The notes under the pieces are model-generated. The model had not been told where the DNA came from. It ran no database searches and saw only the letters and a list, made by a program, of their open reading frames with translations. DNA of 64,000 nt, from positions 5,952,001 through 6,016,000 of the forward strand of contig NZ_CP028369.1 in assembly GCF_003032475.1 (NCBI RefSeq). Direction: 5' to 3'. Below are positions 1 to 6,467 of the stretch, in pieces. Source of the stretch: Streptomyces sp. P3 (GTDB lineage: Bacteria; Actinomycetota; Actinomycetes; Streptomycetales; Streptomycetaceae). Both the position numbers and the translations under genes were made by a program. Numbering within the stretch: position 1 is the stretch's first letter; the number at the start of each line of letters is the position of its first letter.

Positions 1-45
1 TAAGGCAGTTGGGCCTTCGTGTCCGCTGCCAGGAGAGGAGCGCCC

Positions 46-333
46 GTGCCGCAGTCCGAAGAAGAGCCTCTCGTCGCGCTCGCGGCGCGCCTCGAGCATG
101 ACGGCCCCCGCTTCGCCCGGGCGCCGCGCACCGGACGCCCCGCCCGGCCCCGCGAGTACCGCCGCACCTGGGCCCGCTGGACGCTGGCGGCGGGCCTGGC
201 CGGGCTGACCGGCGGCGTCCTCCTGTCGCACGGACTGCTGATCGCGGCGGGGCTGGTCGTCACCGGCATCGGCGTGCAGCTTCTCGACGCGCACCGGGCG
301 CGAGGGGGCCGCCGTCACCTTCCTCTCCGGTGA
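46..333 (+). CDS. DUF3040 family small membrane protein
   Basis: A 95-aa protein with an acidic, helical N-terminus (SEEEPLVALAARLEHD), an Arg/Pro-rich stretch, then two adjacent hydrophobic segments at about residues 47-62 and 65-82 and a short basic tail. This is the layout of the actinobacterial DUF3040 family, whose biochemical role is unknown; it is probably an inner-membrane protein. GTG at 46 is chosen because an AGGAGAGGAG ribosome binding site lies 5 nt upstream; an in-frame upstream GTG at 19 has no such site. Nothing upstream is visible, so operon membership is unknown. Confidence 0.8.
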   Translation: MPQSEEEPLVALAARLEHDGPRFARAPRTGRPARPREYRRTWARWTLAAGLAGLTGGVLLSHGLLIAAGLVVTGIGVQLLDAHRARGGRRHLPLR

Positions 334-454
334 GACGGAGAGCCCGCCTGCGCTGATAATCTTTACCGAGTACTTACGTTTCGCCGGGCGTCGACGCGCT
401 CAGCCGTGGAGCGACGGCCGGCGGTCCGGTCACCGACGTGAGGGAGGGCGTGCC

Positions 455-550
455 ATGGGTCGAGTCATCCCCGTGCGCGTCGACAACGCCGCCCGCGACC
501 GCGTTCCGGATATCGGCGGTACCGGCCCGAGCGACTCCCCGCAGCGCTGA
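455..550 (+). CDS. possible 31-aa small ORF
   Basis: ATG at 455 is preceded by GGGAGG with 8-nt spacing and opens a 31-codon frame with mostly G/C third positions, ending in TGA. An AT-richer stretch with a GATAAT -10-like hexamer lies about 95 nt upstream (355-360). No domain is recognised. It could be a genuine small protein or leader, or chance in GC-rich DNA; only the ribosome binding site and codon bias support it. Confidence 0.25.
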   Translation: MGRVIPVRVDNAARDRVPDIGGTGPSDSPQR

Positions 551-931
551 CGCGTAGCTCCCCCCCGCACGGTGGGAGCCCCGCCCCTGCGGCCGGTACT
601 GCCGCGCACGCGACCCCGCTGCCGCCGGCACGCCCCGGGCCGATCCGGCGGACCGCGCCTCGGTCCCGCTCGTCGGCCGCCCCGGTCGGTGTCCGGGGAA
701 CGAACGGCTCTGCCGCCCGCGGCGTCAGCCCGCCTGCTCCGTGCGGTACCCCGGGCAGCGACCGGCCGCTCGGGAAAGTCCGCGTTCCACACACGTACGG
801 CGGTCCGCCCCGCCCCCGCACCCCGGCGCCCGCGCGGGGGCGACACCGCCGGCTCCGCGAAAGCACAGACGCACCCCGCCGACCTCGACCGACGCGCCAC
901 CACCGATCCCGACCGACGGAGGAAGACGCCC
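551..931. other. intergenic, no supported gene
   Basis: Open frames cross this stretch on both strands, but all lack a ribosome binding site and show arginine/proline-rich shadow composition. The only clear signal is the CGGAGGAAG ribosome binding site just before the antiporter start at 932. Confidence 0.5.
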
Positions 932-2182
932 GTGCACGACACCACCGCCCTGCTCATCGAACTCGGGGCGATCATCCTCGCCCTGGGCCTGCTGGGACGC
1001 CTGGCGGGACGGGTGGGCTTCTCGCCCATACCCCTCTACCTGCTCGCCGGGCTCGCCTTCGGCCAGGGCGGCATGCTGCCCCTGGAGGCGAGTGCGGAGT
1101 TCATCGCCACCGGCGCCGAGATAGGGGTCATCCTCCTGCTGCTCCTGCTCGGCCTGGAGTACAGCGCCTCCGAACTCGTCACCAGCCTGAAGACCCAATA
1201 CCCCTCCGGCGCGGTCGACTTCGTGCTCAACGCCGTGCCCGGCGCGGCCGCGGCCCTGCTGCTCGGCTGGGGTCCGGTGGCCGCGGTGGCGCTGGCCGGC
1301 GTCACCTGGATCTCCTCCTCCGGCGTGATCGCCAAGGTCCTCGGAGACCTGCGCCGGCTGGGTAACCGGGAAACCCCGGTCGTCCTCGGCATCCTGGTCA
1401 TGGAGGACCTCTCCATGGCCGTCTACCTGCCGATCCTCACCGCCCTGCTCGCCGGCGTGAGCCTCGCGGGCGGCGCGCTCACCCTGCTGATCGCCCTGGG
1501 CACCGTGGGGGCGGTCCTGTACGTGGCGTTGCGGCACGGCCGGCTGATCAGCCGCGCGGTCTCCTCCGACAGCGCCGAGATGCTGCTGCTCGTCGTCCTC
1601 GGCCTGACCCTGGTGGTCGCCGGCATCGCACAGCGCCTCCAGGTCTCCGCGGCCGTCGGCGCCTTCCTGGTCGGCATCGCCCTGTCCGGCGAGGTGGCCG
1701 AGGGCGCCAGCAGTCTTCTCACCCCGCTGCGGGACCTGTTCGCCGCGGTCTTCTTCGTCTTCTTCGGACTGCACACCGACCCCGCGGCCATCCCGCCCGT
1801 CCTCTTCCCCGCCCTGGCTCTGGCCACCGTCACCACCCTGACGAAGATCGCCACCGGATACTGGGCGGCACGACGCGCCCGGATCTCGGTCAAGGGCCGG
1901 TGGAGGGCGGGCGGAACCCTGGTCGCGCGCGGTGAGTTCTCCATCGTCATCGCCGGGCTCGCGGTCGGCGTCGAACCGCGCATCGGACCGCTGGCGACCG
2001 CGTACGTGCTGATCCTGGTCATCCTCGGGCCGCTCGCCGCCCGCTGGACCGAGCCCCTCGCCAACCGTCTCACCGCGGTACGCGTGGCACCGGCGGGGGC
2101 GGCCGAGGCCGTGGGCGCGGTCGACGCCGTGGAATCCGCCGGGACCGCGGGAGGCGCCGGGGCCGTGCCCGCGAGCCGTTGA
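932..2182 (+). CDS. Kef-type cation/proton antiporter (CPA2 family)
   Basis: A 416-aa polytopic protein with about 12 hydrophobic segments, matching the Na+/H+ exchanger domain of KefB/KhtU-like CPA2 antiporters (early motif LLLLLLGLEYS; late motif FFVFFGLHTDP). The family exchanges K+ or Na+ for protons across the inner membrane. It lacks the C-terminal TrkA-N domain of KefB/KefC and ends in an Ala/Gly/Val-rich tail, which fits use of a separate regulatory subunit such as the TrkA-C protein at 3390-3875. GTG at 932 follows a GGAGGA ribosome binding site; the long in-frame extension upstream is low-complexity and rejected. Confidence 0.88.
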   Translation: MHDTTALLIELGAIILALGLLGRLAGRVGFSPIPLYLLAGLAFGQGGMLPLEASAEFIATGAEIGVILLLLLLGLEYSASELVTSLKTQYPSGAVDFVLNAVPGAAAALLLGWGPVAAVALAGVTWISSSGVIAKVLGDLRRLGNRETPVVLGILVMEDLSMAVYLPILTALLAGVSLAGGALTLLIALGTVGAVLYVALRHGRLISRAVSSDSAEMLLLVVLGLTLVVAGIAQRLQVSAAVGAFLVGIALSGEVAEGASSLLTPLRDLFAAVFFVFFGLHTDPAAIPPVLFPALALATVTTLTKIATGYWAARRARISVKGRWRAGGTLVARGEFSIVIAGLAVGVEPRIGPLATAYVLILVILGPLAARWTEPLANRLTAVRVAPAGAAEAVGAVDAVESAGTAGGAGAVPASR

Positions 2183-2226
2183 GGAACAACGTGCCGCGGC
2201 GCGGTTACGACGCCCGGACGTCGGCG

Positions 2227-2242
2227 CCCCTTCGGGAAGGGG
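2227..2242. terminator. short perfect hairpin after the antiporter
   Basis: CCCCTTCGGGAAGGGG is a perfect inverted repeat 44 nt after the antiporter stop, overlapping the start of an AT-richer GATAAT segment (2244-2249) that may be a -10 box for the next gene. It has no U-tract, so termination is possible but unproven. Confidence 0.4.
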
Positions 2243-2283
2243 AGATAATCCGTGGGCGAGCGTCCGAGCCGAACGGGGAGGCC

Positions 2284-3363
2284 ATGACCGACCGCAGCAC
2301 GTCCGAGCAGTTCCTGGACGGCTTCCAGCGCATGCTCGCGGACGCGGCCGCCACCGGCCGCCGTCTGACCCGCGAGGAGATCCAGTCCCGGCGGGCACAC
2401 GGCGCCCGGGCCGCCGAAGGCGGACACGACTGGCGCAGCCTCGTAAGGGCCCACCTCGCCGCCGGCCGGGAGGGCTGGCCGCGGGGGGCCGACCCGGCCG
2501 GTGTCCTCACCGTCGTCGAACAGGCCCTGGACGCCTTCGCCGACGGCTACGAGAGCGCGCAGCGCCTCGTGATCCGCAAGGAGGAGGCCGCCCGCCGCGA
2601 GTTCATCGACGACCTGCTGCACGGGCGCGGGGACCCGGGCCAACTCGCCGCGCGCTCCGAGCGGTTCGGCCTGCGCCTGTCCCGCGCCCACGCGGTCGCG
2701 GTGGCCGGGGGACCCGCCGAGTTCGACGAGACGGACCCCGTACCGCGCCGGGTGGCGGGCGAGCTGTTCGGCCGCTTCGAGGACCGCCGCATCCTGTTCA
2801 CCACCAAGCACGGCCGGATGGTGTGCATCGCCCCGGGCGGCCAGGACGAGGTCCTCACACACTTCGCCGAGCAGGCCCACGCCGCAGCCGTGGGGCAGGT
2901 CCAGGTCGCCGTCGGCAGACCCAGACCGGGGCCGGTCGGCATCGGCCACAGCTACCAGGAAGCGCTCAACGCCCTCGAGGTGGCCCAGCGCATGGGCCTG
3001 GACGAGCCGCTGCTGCGCGCCGCCGACCTGCTCGTCTTCCCCGTCCTCGCCCGGGACAGGCAGGCCCTGGTCGATCTCGTCCACAGCGTCCTCGGGCCGC
3101 TCGAACGGGCCCGCGGCGGTGCGCAGCCGCTGCTCACGACCCTGACGGCGTACTTCGACTCCGGCTGCGTGGCGGCGGCCGCCGCCCGGCAGCTCTCGCT
3201 GAGTGTGCGTGCCCTCACCTACCGGCTGGAGCGCGTCCACCAACTGACCGGCGCCGACCCGGCCGACCCCGGCCACCGGTACACGCTGCAGACCGCGGTC
3301 ATCGGCGCCCGTCTGCTCGACTGGCCGGCCAGACGCCTGCATCCGACCGACGGGCCTGCCTGA
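2284..3363 (+). CDS. PucR/CdaR-type helix-turn-helix regulator
   Basis: A 359-aa protein. The C-terminus (about residues 300-350) has the PucR-type HTH pattern: a phenylalanine-aspartate stretch followed by AAARQLSLSVRALTYRLERV. The centre (about 110-260) resembles the GGDEF-like region of CdaR/PucR regulators, and the N-terminal 100 residues are helical. Such proteins are transcription activators of catabolic or transport genes. ATG at 2284 is preceded by GGGGAGG. It lies 101 nt after the antiporter and converges with the TrkA-C gene only 26 nt away, so it may regulate this ion-transport locus; that link is inferred from position only. Confidence 0.82.
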   Translation: MTDRSTSEQFLDGFQRMLADAAATGRRLTREEIQSRRAHGARAAEGGHDWRSLVRAHLAAGREGWPRGADPAGVLTVVEQALDAFADGYESAQRLVIRKEEAARREFIDDLLHGRGDPGQLAARSERFGLRLSRAHAVAVAGGPAEFDETDPVPRRVAGELFGRFEDRRILFTTKHGRMVCIAPGGQDEVLTHFAEQAHAAAVGQVQVAVGRPRPGPVGIGHSYQEALNALEVAQRMGLDEPLLRAADLLVFPVLARDRQALVDLVHSVLGPLERARGGAQPLLTTLTAYFDSGCVAAAAARQLSLSVRALTYRLERVHQLTGADPADPGHRYTLQTAVIGARLLDWPARRLHPTDGPA

Positions 3364-3389
3364 GGGCGCCGCGCGGGAGGGCAGGGGGG

Positions 3390-3875
3390 TCACTCCCGTT
3401 CGAGGATCGCGGCGGCCGCGTCCACGCCCTCCCGGGTGCCGATCACGATGAGGGTGTCCCCGCCGGTCAGCCGGAACCGGGGAGTCGGCGACGGGATGGC
3501 CTCGGCGCGGCGCAGCACGGCCACGATCGAGACACCGGTCTCGGTCCGCATGCGGGTCTCCCCGAGCAGCCGCCCGTTCCAGTGCGATGTGGCCGTCAGC
3601 TCGACGCGCTCCGCCACCAGACCCAGCTCGGTGGTCGACAGCAGGCTGGGACTGTGGTGCGTCGGCGTCATCGCGTCGATGAGCGCCGCCGCCTCCCCGG
3701 AGGTCAGCCGCACCGACAGCGCGCAGGCGTCCGGATCGTCCTCCTGGTAGGCGTTCAGCGTCCGCGCTCCGTCGCGGTGCGCGACCACCGAGACGCGACG
3801 CTGCTCCCGTGTGGTCAGGTCATAGCGGACGCCGATGCCCGGCAACGGCGTACTGCTCAGGCGCGGAGCCCCCAC
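3390..3875 (-). CDS. TrkA-C domain regulatory subunit of a cation/proton antiporter (KhtT-like)
   Basis: A 161-aa cytosolic protein. The N-terminal half (PLPGIGVRYDL, then HRDGARTLNAY) matches the conserved N-domain of KhtT/YhaT-type antiporter subunits. The C-terminal half (about 85-160) is a TrkA-C (RCK-C) ligand-binding domain ending GGDTLIVIGTREGVDAA. In Bacillus the homologous KhtT binds c-di-AMP and controls KhtU; here the partner is probably the antiporter at 932-2182. GTG at 3875 fits the domain boundary. The upstream GTG at 3923 would sit inside a TAGGGT -10 box, so it was not used. Confidence 0.83.
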   Translation of the reverse strand: MGAPRLSSTPLPGIGVRYDLTTREQRRVSVVAHRDGARTLNAYQEDDPDACALSVRLTSGEAAALIDAMTPTHHSPSLLSTTELGLVAERVELTATSHWNGRLLGETRMRTETGVSIVAVLRRAEAIPSPTPRFRLTGGDTLIVIGTREGVDAAAAILERE

Positions 3876-3927
3876 GACTGCCCCCAGTCCGGATCGAGCG
3901 TGCTGCGAACGTTGTCGGTCCACCCTA

Positions 3928-3974
3928 GTGCCGTGACCGGAGAGTTCACCGGCTCGCCTTCGCGGTCACGGCAC
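3928..3974. promoter_or_regulatory. 12-bp perfect inverted repeat with 23-bp spacer upstream of the TrkA-C gene
   Basis: GTGCCGTGACCG (3928-3939) and CGGTCACGGCAC (3963-3974) are exact inverted repeats separated by 23 bp, directly upstream of the TAGGGT -10 box (complement of 3922-3927) of the minus-strand TrkA-C gene. Centre-to-centre distance is 35 bp. Spaced arms beside a promoter suggest a dimer-of-dimers operator or looping site; the regulator is unknown. Confidence 0.5.
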
Positions 3975-4121
3975 CGGGCCGTGCCCGGCGGGTGACCGAA
4001 GCCGGGCTCGTGCGCCCCGGCGACGGGGTGGGAGACTTCGTGTTCAGGACCACACTGCCGTGGGGCCGGCGCTCCCGGCCCGGCGTCCCTTCGGCACGGG
4101 GGCCGGAAGGAGGCGTGGAGA

Positions 4122-4562
4122 ATGATCGAGTGGGTGTCCCTCAGACAGGGCACCAGGCCCGTACCCCAGCCCGTCGCGACTCCACTGGTGTGGGCCACCG
4201 CCTGCGTCGGCGCGCTGACGCTGGTGACGGTGCACAACATGCTCGTGGGCTCCGACCGGCCCGGGCTCGCACTGGCCGCGCTGTCCCTGCTGGCCGGCCT
4301 GCTGGGACTGTGCGCCCGCTTCACGGCGGCACCCGGCACGGCCCTGCTGTGCTGGCTGACCCTCAACGGCTTCGCCGTTCCGCCTGCCGGGACCCTCACC
4401 TGGACCGGCCACCGTGACACCTTCTGGCTCAGCTGTCTGTGCGCCGCGACCCTCGTCGGCACGGCGGCCGCCCGGATCGGCCATGCCCGGGCCGCCTACC
4501 GTCGTCTCGCGTCCGCGGTCCCGACCGGCCCGGACCCGGAGGACGAGCCGCACGTCCGCTGA
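4122..4562 (+). CDS. small integral membrane protein
   Basis: A 146-aa protein with four hydrophobic segments (about residues 20-42, 46-66, 70-92 and 104-122) and short loops, the arrangement of a compact inner-membrane protein. An Arg-rich region and an acidic tail follow the last segment. No catalytic motif was recognised and no function is proposed. ATG at 4122 follows AAGGAGG. It converges with the DUF6766 gene, with only 9 nt between the two stops. Confidence 0.72.
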   Translation: MIEWVSLRQGTRPVPQPVATPLVWATACVGALTLVTVHNMLVGSDRPGLALAALSLLAGLLGLCARFTAAPGTALLCWLTLNGFAVPPAGTLTWTGHRDTFWLSCLCAATLVGTAAARIGHARAAYRRLASAVPTGPDPEDEPHVR

Positions 4563-4571
4563 TCCGCTCGC

Positions 4572-5291
4572 TCAGCCCTCCACACCGGTGGCGTCGTGGG
4601 CCGCTCCGACCGGCTTCGACTCCGGGGAGCCGCGTTGCCGCAGGTAGATGGAGAGCACCGCCATGGAGGCGACCGCGAGCAGCTCGGACTGCCAGTTCTG
4701 CAGGGTGCGGTTCCAGAACTCCGCCGCGCCCAGGTAGTCCGACCAGCTCAGGGGCGCCTGCAGTTGCCGCAGTCGCTGCTCGTTGGAGGCGGCCATGCCG
4801 GTGATCGACTGGACCAGCCAGGACAGCACGAAGATCGTCCCCATGACCAGCAGCAGGGAGTGCGAGTACAGCGCGCGCCGCCAGCCGCGGCTCCTGGCCC
4901 AGCGCGGCGAGCCGTCCTTGGCGTACGCGCCGACCATCTGGTCCTCGTCCGACTCGGCACCGGCCTTGTGCAGCTCCTTGGACTCCGGCGAACCGCGTTG
5001 CAGGAGCCATACCGTGGCCCCGACGTAGAGGAAGAACTGCAGGTACTCCGACTGCCAGTTCTCCGAGACGTCCACGGCGAAGTCGGACGAGGTGACGTAC
5101 GCGCCGAGTGAGACCTGCTGGAGTCCCTCCACGGCCATCTGGTCGTTGAAGTCGGCGTGCCCCGCGATCGCCTGGCCGATCAGGCTCAGCAGGAACGCGC
5201 CGAGGAAGAACAGCCCGAGCCCGTTGTCGTGCACGAAGCCCCGCAGGCCCCGGCGCTGTCGGGGCCCGGCGCCGGAGGTGCGGCCGGTCAT
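4572..5291 (-). CDS. DUF6766 family membrane protein
   Basis: A 239-aa protein with four membrane segments, near residues 24-42, 83-98, 142-160 and 202-218. It shows an internal duplication: each half ends with a pattern NWQSE-x-L followed about 17 residues later by a Leu-x-Gln-Arg-Gly-Ser-Pro-Glu-Ser-Lys box (first copy near 78-107, second near 195-226). DUF6766 proteins are common in actinobacteria and some proteobacteria, with unknown function, and are often beside stress genes. Its ATG overlaps the stop of the 27-aa peptide upstream (ATGA), so it is the third gene of the operon starting at 5786. Confidence 0.85.
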   Translation of the reverse strand: MTGRTSGAGPRQRRGLRGFVHDNGLGLFFLGAFLLSLIGQAIAGHADFNDQMAVEGLQQVSLGAYVTSSDFAVDVSENWQSEYLQFFLYVGATVWLLQRGSPESKELHKAGAESDEDQMVGAYAKDGSPRWARSRGWRRALYSHSLLLVMGTIFVLSWLVQSITGMAASNEQRLRQLQAPLSWSDYLGAAEFWNRTLQNWQSELLAVASMAVLSIYLRQRGSPESKPVGAAHDATGVEG

Positions 5292-5371
5292 CGGTGCATC
5301 AGTCCCAACACCGCGAGATAGACGAGGCCGACCGCGATGATCGCGACGACCAGGACGAACATGACGCGCAT
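5288..5371 (-). CDS. 27-aa single-pass membrane peptide
   Basis: The frame encodes MRVMFVLVVAIIAVGLVYL followed by AVLGLMHR, one hydrophobic helix with a short basic end. It is wedged between the lipoprotein stop (5376; 4-nt gap) and the DUF6766 start (ATGA overlap). It has its own GGGTGAG ribosome binding site 5 nt before the ATG. Operon position, coupling and composition make it a likely real small membrane protein, possibly a partner of the DUF6766 protein. Confidence 0.6.
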   Translation of the reverse strand: MRVMFVLVVAIIAVGLVYLAVLGLMHR

Positions 5372-5375
5372 GTGC

Positions 5376-5786
5376 TCACCCGCCCTTGACCGTGCACTGG
5401 TAGGGCCGGCCCGGTCGCGGCTCGCACCCCGCGGCCACGATCTTCCAGCCGCCGGTGAAGCGGGAGAGGAACAGGGTGTCCGAGGCGAGCACGGCCCGCG
5501 CCTGGTTGCCGTAGACGTCCGTGTGCCGCACCGCGCCGCCGGCCGGCAACGACTCCTGGCCCAGCGCCTTCGGGCACGGAAGCGCGGCGGACTGTTCCAG
5601 CTCCTGCTCGGTCTCCGGCGCGAGCAGCGCACAGGCGCGGTCGTAGGCGTCGTCGCGCAGCGCCGACTGGAACCGTGCCGCAGCGTCCCGGACGTCGTCC
5701 TGCCGTTCCGCCACCGCACCGCACCCGCTGACCACGCAGACGGCCAGCACCACGGCCAGCGCGACGCCGTACCCTCGTGCGGCCAT
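5376..5786 (-). CDS. secreted lipoprotein, function unknown
   Basis: A 136-aa precursor with a lipoprotein signal peptide: short basic N-region, hydrophobic core (VALAVVLAVCVVSG) and a lipobox VSGC with Cys at about residue 22. The mature part has two further cysteine pairs and a compact alpha/beta pattern (region GGWKIVAAGCEPRPGRPYQC), as in small secreted proteins with NTF2-like or stress-related folds; the fold is not certain. ATG at 5786 has an ideal GGGAGGTGAG ribosome binding site. First gene of the lipoprotein - 27-aa peptide - DUF6766 operon. Confidence 0.78.
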   Translation of the reverse strand: MAARGYGVALAVVLAVCVVSGCGAVAERQDDVRDAAARFQSALRDDAYDRACALLAPETEQELEQSAALPCPKALGQESLPAGGAVRHTDVYGNQARAVLASDTLFLSRFTGGWKIVAAGCEPRPGRPYQCTVKGG

Positions 5787-6007
5787 GCGCTCACCTCCCT
5801 GGGCAGTACACCGCAGCGTTCCCCGGTGAGGCGGCCGCGGCACCGCGCCTTCGGCCGGCCGGCCCATCGTGCGAACCGGTGACCGGGCCGGTGACGGGGG
5901 GCGCGTCGACCGGGGCGACCACGGGCGGTGCGGGAGGGCGCCTGCCCGCCGCGCGGACGCGGCGGGCAGACCGGGAGGGCGAGGAGCCGGGGGCCGGTGA
6001 CGGGTGG

Positions 6008-6190
6008 TCAGTCGACACCCCGCACCACGTTCCAGTCGTTCCCCCGGCGGCTGCGGCCCACGTCGCCGTCGATCGTCGCGCGGACACAGGTGCGGATGCG
6101 CTGCCCGCGCAGCCGGCGTGCCGTCGCCCAGCCCGTCTCCGGTCGGCGTACGGCGAGGGTCTTCTCGGTCTCCACAGGTACGGCGGTCAT
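6008..6190 (-). CDS. hypothetical 60-aa protein
   Basis: A short basic ORF preceded by a purine-rich AAGGAAG sequence about 12 nt upstream of its ATG. Composition (Arg 18%, no hydrophobic core) neither supports nor excludes coding, and no family is recognised. It is divergent from the molybdopterin oxidoreductase, with 277 nt between the starts. Treat as tentative. Confidence 0.35.
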   Translation of the reverse strand: MTAVPVETEKTLAVRRPETGWATARRLRGQRIRTCVRATIDGDVGRSRRGNDWNVVRGVD

Positions 6191-6467
6191 CTTCCCGTCA
6201 TCTTCCTTCTTCGTCCGGTCCGTTACGTTCCGGACAGGTTCATGCCTTTTGGTGCGTATCCGTCACCGAGTTTCCCCACCGCTCGGCGGGAAACGTCCGC
6301 AAGCGATCGGCGCGGGAGCGCCGCAGCGGCCGCAACGCCGGGAACAGGGGCCACCGCCGCCCGCCTGCCCCGGTCGCCGTGCCGGCGTCGGCGTTACGTG
6401 ATCGAGTCGAGGGGTACCGGGAGACGGGCGGCGTGAGCGCGCCGAACCACGGCGTCTGGAGGTTGGC

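Noticed and set aside
725..3393. Long minus-strand open frames opposite the antiporter and PucR-type genes (including 725-2398 and 1423-3393)
   Set aside because: No ribosome binding site, shadow composition (Asp/Gln/Arg-rich) and complete overlap with well-supported plus-strand genes; typical antisense frames in high-GC DNA.
6232..6252. Sigma-B-type promoter upstream of the molybdoenzyme
   Set aside because: GGTT...GCGTAT resembles the consensus, but spacing is one base short and the -10 has a mismatch; too weak to list.
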